From Lachnospiraceae bacterium (lineage in GTDB: Bacteria > Bacillota_A > Clostridia > Lachnospirales > Lachnospiraceae): a stretch of 14,298 nucleotides of DNA. The stretch spans positions 1 to 14,298 of the forward strand of contig VSNT01000100.1 in assembly GCA_009774465.1 (NCBI GenBank), written 5' to 3'. Under the pieces are notes generated by a model. That model searched no databases. It was not told where the DNA came from and worked only from the letters and a program-made list of their open reading frames with translations. The translations under genes and the position numbers were made by a program. Numbering within the stretch: position 1 is the first letter of the stretch; the number at the start of each line of letters is the position of its first letter. This document shows, piece after piece, positions 1-6,236 of the stretch.

Positions 1-213
1 CCATGTATCATAGACCGGCTGCGCCTGCATCAGCATTCCTGCTCCGCCGCCATAAGGATAATCATCCACTTTTTTATGTTTATTTAAAGTATAGTCCCTT
101 ATATTTACAGCTTCAAGTGAAATGATGCCATTATCCATTGCTCTTCCTATGATACTGGTGTTAAGTCCCTGCATGATCATTTCCGGAAATAATGTAAGTA
201 CATGAAAGTTCAT
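1..213 (-). CDS. trmD: tRNA (guanine-N1)-methyltransferase TrmD, 5' part only
   Basis: The first 71 codons are present and the gene continues past the left edge of the window. TrmD uses S-adenosylmethionine to methylate N1 of G37 in tRNAs with G at position 36, which prevents +1 frameshifting. The visible part opens with MNFHVLTLFPEM and contains the SPOUT-family signature DDYPYGGGAGMLMQ near residues 50-63, which is characteristic of bacterial TrmD. The ATG at 213 is preceded by AGAAAGG about ten bases upstream, inside the 28-base gap after rimM. The rimM-trmD order is conserved across Firmicutes and many other bacteria. The knotted SAM-binding region and C-terminal domain lie outside the window, so intactness cannot be judged. 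Confidence 0.95.
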   Translation of the reverse strand, partial: MNFHVLTLFPEMIMQGLNTSIIGRAMDNGIISLEAVNIRDYTLNKHKKVDDYPYGGGAGMLMQAQPVYDTW

Positions 214-241
214 CTTAAAAATACCTTTCTTTCCTGAATGT

Positions 242-751
242 TCAGTCCAAAAGCCCGTCCAGCAGATGCACCTTCATCTCACCCTTTTCAAGGTCCACAG
301 ACAGGATACACTCCTTAATTGCCGGGATCAGTACTTCTTTTCCATCATCGCATAAAACTGTATATACATCATTTGCTCCCGTTTCAATCACGTCCTTTAA
401 AACGCCTGAAAAAGAACCATCCTCATTTTCAACCTTCATTCCGATCAGATCGGCAATAAAATACTCATCTTTGTTTAATTTGACTGCATTTTCTCTGGTT
501 ACAAAAAGACTTTTACCTTTATATTTTTCAATGGCCTCAATCGTGTCATAGCCTTTAAATTTAATAATGGCAAACTGCTTAAAAAATTTAACCGATTCTA
601 TGTCCAGCGTCAGCAATTCCTTTCCTGTATCAAGCAGTATGCTCTTTAATTTCTTAAACCGATTTTTATCATCTGTCGTTGGAAAAACCTTAACTTCTCC
701 CCTCACCCCATGTGTGGATGATATAATCCCTGCCTGTAATAAATTTTCCAT
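242..751 (-). CDS. rimM: 16S rRNA processing / 30S maturation factor RimM
   Basis: A 169-residue protein of normal length for RimM, which binds ribosomal protein S19 and helps mature the 3' (head) domain of 16S rRNA in the 30S subunit. The N-terminal RimM domain carries the hallmark THGVRGEVKV (residues 13-22). A C-terminal PRC-barrel begins near residue 97 and includes GANDVY (125-130) and LIPAI (141-145). The ATG at 751 has a close ribosome binding site (AGGTGGAG, four bases away). trmD follows after 28 bases. Upstream, in place of the ylqD gene seen in B. subtilis, lies a hairpin-rich interval with an intrinsic terminator, so rimM-trmD may be expressed at a lower level than rpsP-khpA. Family assignment is secure from motifs and neighbours. 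Confidence 0.96.
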   Translation of the reverse strand: MENLLQAGIISSTHGVRGEVKVFPTTDDKNRFKKLKSILLDTGKELLTLDIESVKFFKQFAIIKFKGYDTIEAIEKYKGKSLFVTRENAVKLNKDEYFIADLIGMKVENEDGSFSGVLKDVIETGANDVYTVLCDDGKEVLIPAIKECILSVDLEKGEMKVHLLDGLLD

Positions 752-782
752 AAATCTCCACCTTTAAGACCGTCATTTGAAT

Positions 783-810
783 AAAAAAACGTGCGCCGCA
801 CTGCGGCGCA
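783..810 (-). terminator. Intrinsic terminator between khpA and rimM
   Basis: An almost gapless GC-rich inverted repeat, TGCGCCGC (792-799) against GCGGCGCA (803-810), forms an 8-bp stem with a 3-base loop. On the minus strand it is followed two bases later by seven Ts (positions 789 to 783). That is a textbook Rho-independent terminator downstream of khpA and about 30 bases upstream of the rimM start. Since rimM and trmD run in the same direction with no obvious promoter in between, it probably works as a partial terminator or attenuator. Confidence 0.85.
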
Positions 811-824
811 TTGCTGTTAACATA

Positions 825-851
825 AGGATGGCCTGCAAAGCCTGCCATCCT
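825..851 (-). other. Hairpin just after the khpA stop codon
   Basis: AGGATGGC (825-832) and GCCATCCT (844-851) form a perfect 8-bp stem with an 11-base loop, beginning five bases after the khpA stop codon in transcription order. It has no T run of its own, so it is not a terminator by itself. It sits directly before the terminator at 783-810, giving two tandem hairpins in the 105-base khpA-rimM interval. A role in 3'-end protection or processing of the rpsP-khpA mRNA is inference. Confidence 0.6.
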
Positions 852-856
852 CATAT

Positions 857-1084
857 TTAGACGATTTCCACGTCCACTTTTTGATTTTCTCTGGATGATG
901 CAGCTTTTACCACGGAACGGATTGCTTTTGCAATTCTTCCCTGTTTTCCGATCACCTTTCCCATATCGGACGGGGCAACATGAAGTTCAATGGTAATATA
1001 CTTACCCTCTTCCTTCTGAGTTACTACAACCTCATCCGGATGCTCAACAAGTGCTTTTGCAATTACTTCTACTAATTCCTTCAT
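857..1084 (-). CDS. khpA: KH-domain RNA-binding protein KhpA (YlqC family)
   Basis: A 75-residue single KH-domain protein, the usual size for the KhpA/YlqC family. The RNA-binding GxxG loop is GKQG at residues 46-49, within the IGKQGRIAKAIR helix-loop-helix. In other Firmicutes KhpA pairs with KhpB (Jag/EloR) as an RNA chaperone linked to cell elongation and division; that role is carried over from the family. The start is firm: ATG at 1084 with GGAGGTGG three bases upstream. It follows rpsP after a 31-base gap, in the conserved rpsP-khpA-rimM-trmD order, and is followed by two hairpins, the second a terminator. Confidence 0.93.
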   Translation of the reverse strand: MKELVEVIAKALVEHPDEVVVTQKEEGKYITIELHVAPSDMGKVIGKQGRIAKAIRSVVKAASSRENQKVDVEIV

Positions 1085-1115
1085 AGTCCACCTCCAAAAG
1101 GATTGTCAACATGTC

Positions 1116-1361
1116 TTATTTTTCAATGCCTGCCTGCTTGAAAATTTTGCTGACCACCTCTGTAGGCTGTGCACCGTTTGTAAGCCACTTCTTAGCCAGT
1201 TCCTCATTAACCTTAAATGTGCTGGGATCTGTGTTAGGATCATAAGTGCCGATTTCTTCAATAAATCTTCCGTCTCTGGGAGATCTGGAATCTGCAACAA
1301 CGATTCTATAGAAAGGAGCTTTCTTTTGTCCCATTCTTTTTAATCTGATTTTTACTGCCAT
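1116..1361 (-). CDS. rpsP: 30S ribosomal protein S16
   Basis: An 81-residue S16, typical of Firmicutes. S16 binds the 5' domain of 16S rRNA and is needed early in 30S assembly. The N-terminus MAVKIRLKRMGQKKAPFYRI and the following ADSRSPRDGRFIEEIGTYDP block are near-canonical for the family. It has one of the strongest ribosome binding sites in the window, GGAGGTG (1373-1367) five bases before the ATG, as expected for an abundant ribosomal protein. The 79-base gap from ffh is the longest in this block and holds a possible weak promoter (1412-1440), which would allow expression beyond that of ffh. Confidence 0.97.
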   Translation of the reverse strand: MAVKIRLKRMGQKKAPFYRIVVADSRSPRDGRFIEEIGTYDPNTDPSTFKVNEELAKKWLTNGAQPTEVVSKIFKQAGIEK

Positions 1362-1411
1362 TTTTTCACCTCCATAATCATATGATTCTTATATATTTTG
1401 AAAAGAAACAA

Positions 1412-1440
1412 ATCATTATTTGAACTGTTTCTAGTTTCAA
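1412..1440 (-). promoter_or_regulatory. Possible weak sigma-A promoter upstream of rpsP
   Basis: On the minus strand, TTGAAA (1440-1435, 5 of 6 against TTGACA) is spaced 17 bases from AATGAT (1417-1412, 4 of 6 against TATAAT). It begins immediately after the ffh stop codon. The -10 match is weak and AT-rich spacers give such matches by chance, so this is tentative. A 12-base palindrome (AATCATATGATT, 1376-1387) lies between it and the rpsP ribosome binding site. Confidence 0.3.
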
Positions 1441-2796
1441 CTAAAATGGAAATCTCATTCCGCCAAAACCTCTGCCCCGTTTGCCTCCCATAAGTCCGGG
1501 CATCTGCTTCATCATCTTTTGAGACTGCTCAAACTGCTTTACAAAGCGGTTTACCACAGCCATGTCCACACCGGCGCCTCTTGCAATTCTGCTCTTTCTG
1601 CTTAAATTAAGGAGCTTGGGATTTTTTCGCTCTTCCGGCGTCATGCTGAGGATAATAGCTTCTGTTCTTGCAAGCTGCTTTTCATCAATCATGGAATCTA
1701 TATTTCCAAGCTGCTTTCCCATGCCGGGCATCATTCCAAGAATACTTGCAATTCCTCCCATATTGCGCATCTGTTTCATGCTTTCCAGATAATCTTCAAA
1801 GTCAAACTTACCCTTCTTCATCCGGGCAGCCATTTCTTTTTCTCTGGCTTCATCTATGGAAACATTTTCCTGAACCTTCTCAATCAGAGAAAGTACATCT
1901 CCCATTCCAAGTATGCGTCCTGCCATCCGGTCCGGATAAAACTGCTCCAAATCAGAAAGCTTTTCACCCATACCCACATATAAAATAGGTTTCCCGGTAA
2001 CTGCCTTAACAGAAAGCGCCGCACCGCCTCTGGTATCGCCATCCATCTTGGACAGTACCACACCGTCAATGCCGATTTTCTCATCAAACTCTTTTGCTAC
2101 TGTAACCGCATCCTGTCCTGTCATGGCATCCACCACAAGCAAGGTCTGATGCACGTCCACCTGAGACTTAATATTTTGCAGCTCAGTCATCATGTCCTCA
2201 TCAATATGAAGTCGTCCGGCAGTATCAAGAATGACTACATTATGCCCGTTTTTTTCTGCATGAGCAATGGCAGCTTTCGCTATGTTTACAGGGTTTTGAT
2301 TGTCCCCCATAGAAAAAACATCAACCTGCTGCTTTTCCCCATTGATCTGCAACTGTTTGATTGCCGCAGGCCTGTAAACATCACATGCCGCAAGTAAAGG
2401 CTTTTTCCCTTTCAGCTTTAATTTCCCTGCTATTTTTGCTGTAGTGGTTGTTTTACCTGCGCCCTGAAGACCACACATCATAATGGTTGTAATTGACTTT
2501 CCCGGCTGCATTTGTATCTCATTGGTTTCTGATCCCATAAGAGCAATCATTTCTTCATTTACGATCTTAATCACCATCTGCCCGGGATTTAAGCCATTCA
2601 TTACATCCGAACCAATTGCACGCTCTTCCACTGACTTTACAAACTGCTTTACCACTTTAAAATTAACATCTGCTTCCAAAAGCGCAATCTTTACTTCCTT
2701 AAGGGCCGCCTTGACATCTTCCTCGGTCAGCCTGCCCTTGCTGCGTAGATTTTTAAATACATTCTGTAGTTTATCCGTTAAGCTTTCAAATGCCAT
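1441..2796 (-). CDS. ffh: Signal recognition particle GTPase Ffh (SRP54)
   Basis: A 451-residue protein, full length for Ffh, the SRP subunit that binds signal sequences of nascent membrane proteins and docks with FtsY. An N-terminal helical bundle (about 1-85) precedes the GTPase NG domain: P-loop GLQGAGKTT (109-117), DTAGR (191-195) and SKMD (249-252). The methionine-rich M domain (about 330-451) contains SRIARGAG (402-409), the SRP-RNA-binding helix-turn-helix, and ends in a short Gly/Arg/Phe tail. The ATG at 2796 lies three bases after the ylxM stop codon, so the two are almost certainly translated from one mRNA. Its receptor FtsY lies about 5 kb upstream. The 4.5S/6S SRP RNA is not in the window. 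Confidence 0.98.
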   Translation of the reverse strand: MAFESLTDKLQNVFKNLRSKGRLTEEDVKAALKEVKIALLEADVNFKVVKQFVKSVEERAIGSDVMNGLNPGQMVIKIVNEEMIALMGSETNEIQMQPGKSITTIMMCGLQGAGKTTTTAKIAGKLKLKGKKPLLAACDVYRPAAIKQLQINGEKQQVDVFSMGDNQNPVNIAKAAIAHAEKNGHNVVILDTAGRLHIDEDMMTELQNIKSQVDVHQTLLVVDAMTGQDAVTVAKEFDEKIGIDGVVLSKMDGDTRGGAALSVKAVTGKPILYVGMGEKLSDLEQFYPDRMAGRILGMGDVLSLIEKVQENVSIDEAREKEMAARMKKGKFDFEDYLESMKQMRNMGGIASILGMMPGMGKQLGNIDSMIDEKQLARTEAIILSMTPEERKNPKLLNLSRKSRIARGAGVDMAVVNRFVKQFEQSQKMMKQMPGLMGGKRGRGFGGMRFPF

Positions 2797-2799
2797 AAA

Positions 2800-3141
2800 T
2801 TAAAGTTCCTCTAAGATTTTACGGGATAAAACCCTGACCTTTTCCGCCAGTTCTTCCCTTGTTATTTCCATATTTTCAGATAATTTTTCCATCTGGCTTA
2901 CATTTTCTTTTATTTTCATAAACCGCTCAACCAAATGCAGTTTATTTTCGTATTCCAAAAGCATATGATTGCAGCGTCTTACCAGATCATGTACTCCCTG
3001 ACGGGAAATACCATTTTCCTTTGCAATTTCCGTAAGAGAATAATCATTATACACTACATCTTCATATATCTTTTTTTGATGTTCTGTAAGCAGTTCTCCA
3101 TAAAAATCATATAAAAATCCCTGCTCAACAATCTTTTCCAT
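2800..3141 (-). CDS. ylxM: YlxM-family (UPF0122) helix-turn-helix protein
   Basis: A small sigma-70 region-4-like HTH protein of the YlxM/UPF0122 family, which is found with ffh in Firmicutes and is thought to modulate SRP. The N-terminal FLYDFYGELLTEHQKKIYED block and the HTH (about residues 35-55, SLTEIAKENGISRQGVHDL) match the family; the C-terminal third is a charged, probably coiled-coil helix. The frame could open at a GTG (3150) or an ATG (3147), but I prefer the ATG at 3141: AGGTG (3152-3148) is six bases from it and overlaps the earlier options. That gives 113 residues. It is preceded by its own promoter candidate and the terminator of the araC-type gene, and is followed three bases later by ffh. 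Confidence 0.92.
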   Translation of the reverse strand: MEKIVEQGFLYDFYGELLTEHQKKIYEDVVYNDYSLTEIAKENGISRQGVHDLVRRCNHMLLEYENKLHLVERFMKIKENVSQMEKLSENMEITREELAEKVRVLSRKILEEL

Positions 3142-3157
3142 TTCCATCACCTAAAGT

Positions 3158-3186
3158 AGGATACTACAAACAAAAAGAACTGTCAA
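3158..3186 (-). promoter_or_regulatory. Candidate sigma-A promoter for the ylxM-ffh block
   Basis: On the minus strand a perfect -35 TTGACA (3186-3181) is spaced exactly 17 bases from TATCCT (3163-3158, 4 of 6 against TATAAT). The -35 box is part of the second arm of the upstream terminator hairpin. Transcription would start near 3151, on or beside the ylxM ribosome binding site, leaving a very short leader. The ylxM-ffh block needs a promoter here because a strong terminator separates it from upstream genes. The -10 box is the weak element. Confidence 0.5.
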
Positions 3187-3205
3187 GCATTTTTGCTTGA
3201 CAGTT
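3172..3205 (-). terminator. Intrinsic terminator after the AraC-family gene
   Basis: A perfect 12-bp inverted repeat (3178-3189 with 3194-3205) closes on a 4-base loop. On the minus strand it is followed by a T-rich tract, CTTTTTGTTT, down to about 3171. It starts 11 bases after the araC-type stop codon (3216). This marks the 3' end of the GH25-araC transcript and isolates it from ylxM-ffh. Confidence 0.88.
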
Positions 3206-3215
3206 TACATAAACA

Positions 3216-4055
3216 TTAATATGTATCCGAAGGAATCTTCCCCATCAGCTTCTTATAAGCCCGGCTGAAAGTGGAATAATCCTTAAAACCGCACTCTGCA
3301 CTGGCTGTTGTTGCGAGATGGCCGGCAGAAATCAGATTTCTTGCCGCCAAAATACGTTTTTCCAATATATACTGATGCATGGTATAACCTGTCTCTTCCT
3401 TAAACTTACGCATCATATGGTATTTACTTATAAAAAATCTGTTAGACAACGTTTCTATGCTCAGATCTTTGGAAAGATTTTCATTGATGTAATGAATCAT
3501 TTCCACAACCTTTTTATCATACCGGGCAGTTTTATGATACACGTCAGGATTATTTAAGCAGCAGCGATTCAGTTCAATCAGGAGCTTTAAAAACAAAATC
3601 CGGCTGTACATTTCTGCATATGCCTGTTCCTTTTCTATCCCTTCTAACAGCTTTACTGTTTCGAAAAGCGCTCTGCTTTCCCTGGCGGAAAGTCTTACTA
3701 TGTTGCCCTGTTCTTCATGGGCTGTCTGAAAGCACCGGTTTAAATTGCTTCCTTCTTCCGAATGTTCCTCTAAGAATCCGCTGGAAATATAAAAAACATA
3801 CCGCTCATAAATCTTTGAAAAATCCACAAAAGGCCTATGTATTTCTCCCTGATTTACCAGTAAAATATCATGGGGCTCCATTTTGTAGGATTTTCCCTCA
3901 ATATGATATTCCACATCTCCCTGAATAAACCAGATCAGCTTATGAAAGTCATGGTAATGATACACATACTCCTTAGGCTGACTGTCCTTTAAATGAAACA
4001 GCTTAAATTTTTCCGTAAGATATCCGCTTTTAACTGATTGTGTCAGTTCCTCCAT
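3216..4055 (-). CDS. AraC/XylS-family transcriptional regulator
   Basis: A 279-residue regulator with an N-terminal cupin-like sensing domain (about 30-95; the HYHDFHKLIW and DILLVNQGEIHRPF stretches are typical) and a C-terminal double helix-turn-helix (about 182-279). The first HTH includes LSIETLSNRFFISKYHMMRK; the second ends with the AraC signature CGFKDYSTFSRAYKKLMG...P. The cupin half of such proteins usually binds a small sugar-like or aromatic ligand, but the ligand cannot be read from sequence. It starts 10 bases after the GH25 stop codon with AGGAG (4065-4061) five bases before the ATG, so it is co-transcribed with the muramidase and may control it or a distant target. A strong terminator follows. 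Confidence 0.93.
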   Translation of the reverse strand: MEELTQSVKSGYLTEKFKLFHLKDSQPKEYVYHYHDFHKLIWFIQGDVEYHIEGKSYKMEPHDILLVNQGEIHRPFVDFSKIYERYVFYISSGFLEEHSEEGSNLNRCFQTAHEEQGNIVRLSARESRALFETVKLLEGIEKEQAYAEMYSRILFLKLLIELNRCCLNNPDVYHKTARYDKKVVEMIHYINENLSKDLSIETLSNRFFISKYHMMRKFKEETGYTMHQYILEKRILAARNLISAGHLATTASAECGFKDYSTFSRAYKKLMGKIPSDTY

Positions 4056-4065
4056 CCCGGCTCCT

Positions 4066-5172
4066 TTACTGGCTTTGATTTGAGAAGTCCTTCATGCAGA
4101 CATTTAAATCCACATCTCCTTTGATTCCCTCGATGCTTCCTTTGGAAGAATACTGCCATATACTGAACGCATAGGGAAAATACACAGGCGTATCATAATA
4201 GGCAAACCATTTTTCGTAATCCTCAAGCTGCTTTAAATCAAGCATAATCATAAATGTTTTTAAATTCCCATAAATCATTGGCGTATAGCCTGCTTCTTTT
4301 ATTTTTTCACAAAAGGCAATCGCCGCCTTCGTGTACTCCTCCTGCGTCATATTTGCAGTTCTCGCCGAACTGCTGGTACTTTCCTCAAGATCTAAAACCA
4401 CAGGGTAGGTTACATCATAATCTTCAATCAGATCAATCACAAACTCCGCCTCTTCTTCCGCCTCCTCTACGGTCATTGCCTGTGTATAAAAATAAACTCC
4501 CACATCTATCCCATTGTCAAGGGCTCCCTCAATATTATCCTGAAAGTATTCATCCTCCACCAGTTTTCCCTCTGAGCTTCCCCTGAACCCGGCGCGGATA
4601 AAAGTATAGTCTATATCCTCCCCGGCAACTTTTCTCCAGTTGATTTCTCCCTGATGTTTGGATACGTCAATTCCCTTTAAGGATAAAATATTTATCTGAG
4701 TTTCATCCGTATAAACAATTTCTCCGTTTTCCCGCTGTATAAAATTATCATACACATAATCATTCTTTTTCAATGCATCTAAAACAGGGAAAAAATTATA
4801 CCCTCCGTCTGCATAAACCACTACATCCTCCGGATAAAACCTGCGAAGTACTGCCGCTGTAGAATTTCCGCCGCTGATTGCAGTCTTTAAATCAGCAAGT
4901 ACATCCTGCCTGCCCTGTTCTAATGCCTGGAGCGCTGCGCTGTCCGAGTATGCTTCCAAATCCTCCTGGGTATAAATATATTCTTTTTCCCTGATCTCAT
5001 ATTCTTCCAGCCTGCCAAGCACTTCCCTGCTTTCATTTCTCATGCTGTAATTTTGTAAAAGGAGAATAATACAGCCGGTAAGCGCTGTAAGCGTAATCAG
5101 ACTGAATATAATATTTGTAATCAAACTGATTTTCTGTTTTCTTCTGCTTCTTCTTGCCGATTTATTAGCCAT
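4066..5172 (-). CDS. Membrane-anchored GH25 family lysozyme (muramidase)
   Basis: A 368-residue predicted cell-wall hydrolase. A basic cytoplasmic N-terminus (residues 1-14, rich in Arg/Lys) precedes a single membrane helix (about 16-40), then an external charged linker and a region of unknown role (about 45-165). The GH25 domain runs from about 167 to 360. Expected catalytic-site elements are present: GIDVSKHQG (Asp169), VVLDLEES (Asp261, Glu263) and GDVDLN near 352-357. The family cleaves the MurNAc-GlcNAc beta-1,4 bond in peptidoglycan. A Cys at residue 34 lies within the membrane helix; I do not read this as a lipobox because a long hydrophobic stretch follows it. A good sigma-A promoter lies just upstream, and the AraC-family gene follows after 10 bases, forming a two-gene unit. 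Confidence 0.92.
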   Translation of the reverse strand: MANKSARRSRRKQKISLITNIIFSLITLTALTGCIILLLQNYSMRNESREVLGRLEEYEIREKEYIYTQEDLEAYSDSAALQALEQGRQDVLADLKTAISGGNSTAAVLRRFYPEDVVVYADGGYNFFPVLDALKKNDYVYDNFIQRENGEIVYTDETQINILSLKGIDVSKHQGEINWRKVAGEDIDYTFIRAGFRGSSEGKLVEDEYFQDNIEGALDNGIDVGVYFYTQAMTVEEAEEEAEFVIDLIEDYDVTYPVVLDLEESTSSSARTANMTQEEYTKAAIAFCEKIKEAGYTPMIYGNLKTFMIMLDLKQLEDYEKWFAYYDTPVYFPYAFSIWQYSSKGSIEGIKGDVDLNVCMKDFSNQSQ

Positions 5173-5222
5173 TTTCTTTTGAACCCTTCATCCTTTTTAA
5201 ACAGTTGTCTTCCTGTGAACTT

Positions 5223-5251
5223 AGTATATTATGAAATCAAATGTTTTTCAA
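5223..5251 (-). promoter_or_regulatory. Sigma-A promoter for the GH25-araC pair
   Basis: On the minus strand, TTGAAA (5251-5246, 5 of 6) is separated by exactly 17 bases from TATACT (5228-5223, 5 of 6). Start of transcription would be near 5216, giving a leader of about 45 bases. It lies nine bases beyond the yitT-like stop codon. No terminator is visible between that gene and this promoter, so read-through may also contribute. Confidence 0.7.
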
Positions 5252-5259
5252 TTGCCTGA

Positions 5260-6120
5260 TTACAGTTTTTCTCCAAAATAGCTTTTGTACCCTTCCCCAT
5301 AAATTTCCGTTGCATTTGAAATAATCATAAATGCGCTGCTGTCCTCCTGCTTTACTACCTCCTCAACCCTGTAGGCAAGCTGTTTCCTTACCACGCAAAA
5401 AATCACCTGTTTTTCCTCTTTTTTATAGCCTCCTGTACCTGTAAGATAAGTGACACCGGTATCCAGTTCCTTCAAAATCCGCTCAGCAATTATCTGGGGA
5501 GAATTGCTGATAATATAAATCATTTTCGCCTCGTCATTTCCATAAAGTACCAGGTCTAAAACCTTGGAAGTCACTGCTGCTGAAATAACACTGTACAGGA
5601 CGGATTCCATATTTTGGAATACGATGCCTCCAATACAGACAATTACTGCATCTATCAGTAAAAAAATGGTTCCCGTCTTTAAATAGGGCTTTTTTAATTT
5701 CAGGCATTTTACTATGATATCTGTCCCGCCAGTTGTTGCGCCCACGCGCAGCACCAGACCGATTCCCACCGCAACCAGCGCTCCACCAAACACTGCCCCC
5801 ATAAAAGGATCTGTTGTAAGCGGTGAAAATGCTGCAAATAAATTTGTGGAAAGAGATACCATAAAAGTGGCATACAAAGTGGATATAATAAATTTTACCC
5901 CAAACTTCCACATTCCAAGTATCATAATCGGTATATTAAGCAGTAAAAACAATGTTCCTGCAGAAACAGGGATCAAGCGGCTTAAAATAATGGATAAACC
6001 GGAAACACCCCCTGGTGCCAGATTATTAGGATCAATAAAAAGACTGATTCCAACACCAAATATAAGTGCTGCCAATGTAATCATAACGTATTTATTTACT
6101 GCCCGTCCAAGCCTTCCCAT
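5260..6120 (-). CDS. YitT-family membrane protein (DUF2179 C-terminal domain)
   Basis: A 286-residue integral membrane protein of the YitT family. Five or so hydrophobic segments can be seen, at about 10-30, 52-72, 75-98, 107-126 and 150-170. The conserved FIDPNNLAPGGVSGLSIIL after the first segment and GATTGGTDII near 127-136 are family hallmarks. The soluble C-terminal DUF2179 domain (about 220-276) contains the expected GTGGYKKEEKQVIFCVVRKQ stretch. Transport or other function is not established for the family, so none is claimed. The ATG at 6120 has AAGGAG (6135-6130) nine bases upstream. It stands between the ilvA terminator and the GH25 promoter and is probably a single-gene unit with its own promoter. 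Confidence 0.9.
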   Translation of the reverse strand: MGRLGRAVNKYVMITLAALIFGVGISLFIDPNNLAPGGVSGLSIILSRLIPVSAGTLFLLLNIPIMILGMWKFGVKFIISTLYATFMVSLSTNLFAAFSPLTTDPFMGAVFGGALVAVGIGLVLRVGATTGGTDIIVKCLKLKKPYLKTGTIFLLIDAVIVCIGGIVFQNMESVLYSVISAAVTSKVLDLVLYGNDEAKMIYIISNSPQIIAERILKELDTGVTYLTGTGGYKKEEKQVIFCVVRKQLAYRVEEVVKQEDSSAFMIISNATEIYGEGYKSYFGEKL

Positions 6121-6154
6121 ATAAGTTTTCTCCTTATTTCAAAACTGTCCCCAT

Positions 6155-6182
6155 ATTAAATTACGGATGCAGCATGCTGCAA
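6155..6182 (-). promoter_or_regulatory. Tentative promoter for the yitT-like gene
   Basis: On the minus strand, TTGCAG (6182-6177, 3 of 6) is spaced 16 bases from TTTAAT (6160-6155, 5 of 6). The -35 match is poor. A promoter is expected here because the ilvA terminator lies upstream. The palindrome at 6168-6181 overlaps the -35 and spacer, where an operator could sit. Confidence 0.3.
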
Positions 6183-6189
6183 AGCATCC
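6165..6189. repeat. Nested palindrome / inverted repeat upstream of the yitT-like gene
   Basis: A perfect 14-base palindrome, TGCAGCATGCTGCA, covers 6168-6181. A second inverted pair, GGATGC (6165-6170) and GCATCC (6184-6189), encloses it, so the stretch can form either of two alternative hairpins. It lies 48 bases upstream of the yitT-like start codon, over the putative promoter. A regulator-binding site is plausible but unproven. Confidence 0.5.
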
Positions 6190-6197
6190 ACAGCCAC

Positions 6198-6227
6198 AAA
6201 AACCGCACACTTATAGTATGCGGTTTT
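6198..6227 (-). terminator. Intrinsic terminator after ilvA
   Basis: AAAACCGCA (6199-6207) and TGCGGTTTT (6219-6227) form a perfect 9-bp stem, with a further 3-bp inner pairing possible within the 11-base loop. On the minus strand the stem runs into five Ts (6202-6198). It begins nine bases after the ilvA stop codon, marking the end of the plsX-to-ilvA transcription block. Confidence 0.82.
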
Positions 6228-6236
6228 CCTTATAAA

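Noticed and set aside
1106..1300. A 64-codon minus-strand frame overlapping rpsP
   Set aside because: It is an alternative reading frame within rpsP, with no ribosome binding site and no family resemblance.
1376..1387. 12-base palindrome AATCATATGATT upstream of rpsP as an operator
   Set aside because: Short, AT-rich and without a second copy in the window; chance is a sufficient explanation, so it is only mentioned under the promoter entry.
1404..1432. Inverted repeat AGAAACA/TGTTTCT in the ffh-rpsP gap as a terminator
   Set aside because: The stem is only seven AT-rich pairs with a 15-base loop and no T tract at its end, so it does not make a convincing intrinsic terminator.
4066..5172. 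GH25 gene as part of a prophage lysis module
   Set aside because: There is no holin, tail or integrase gene nearby, and the protein has an N-terminal membrane anchor and regulator partner, which fit a cellular wall enzyme better.
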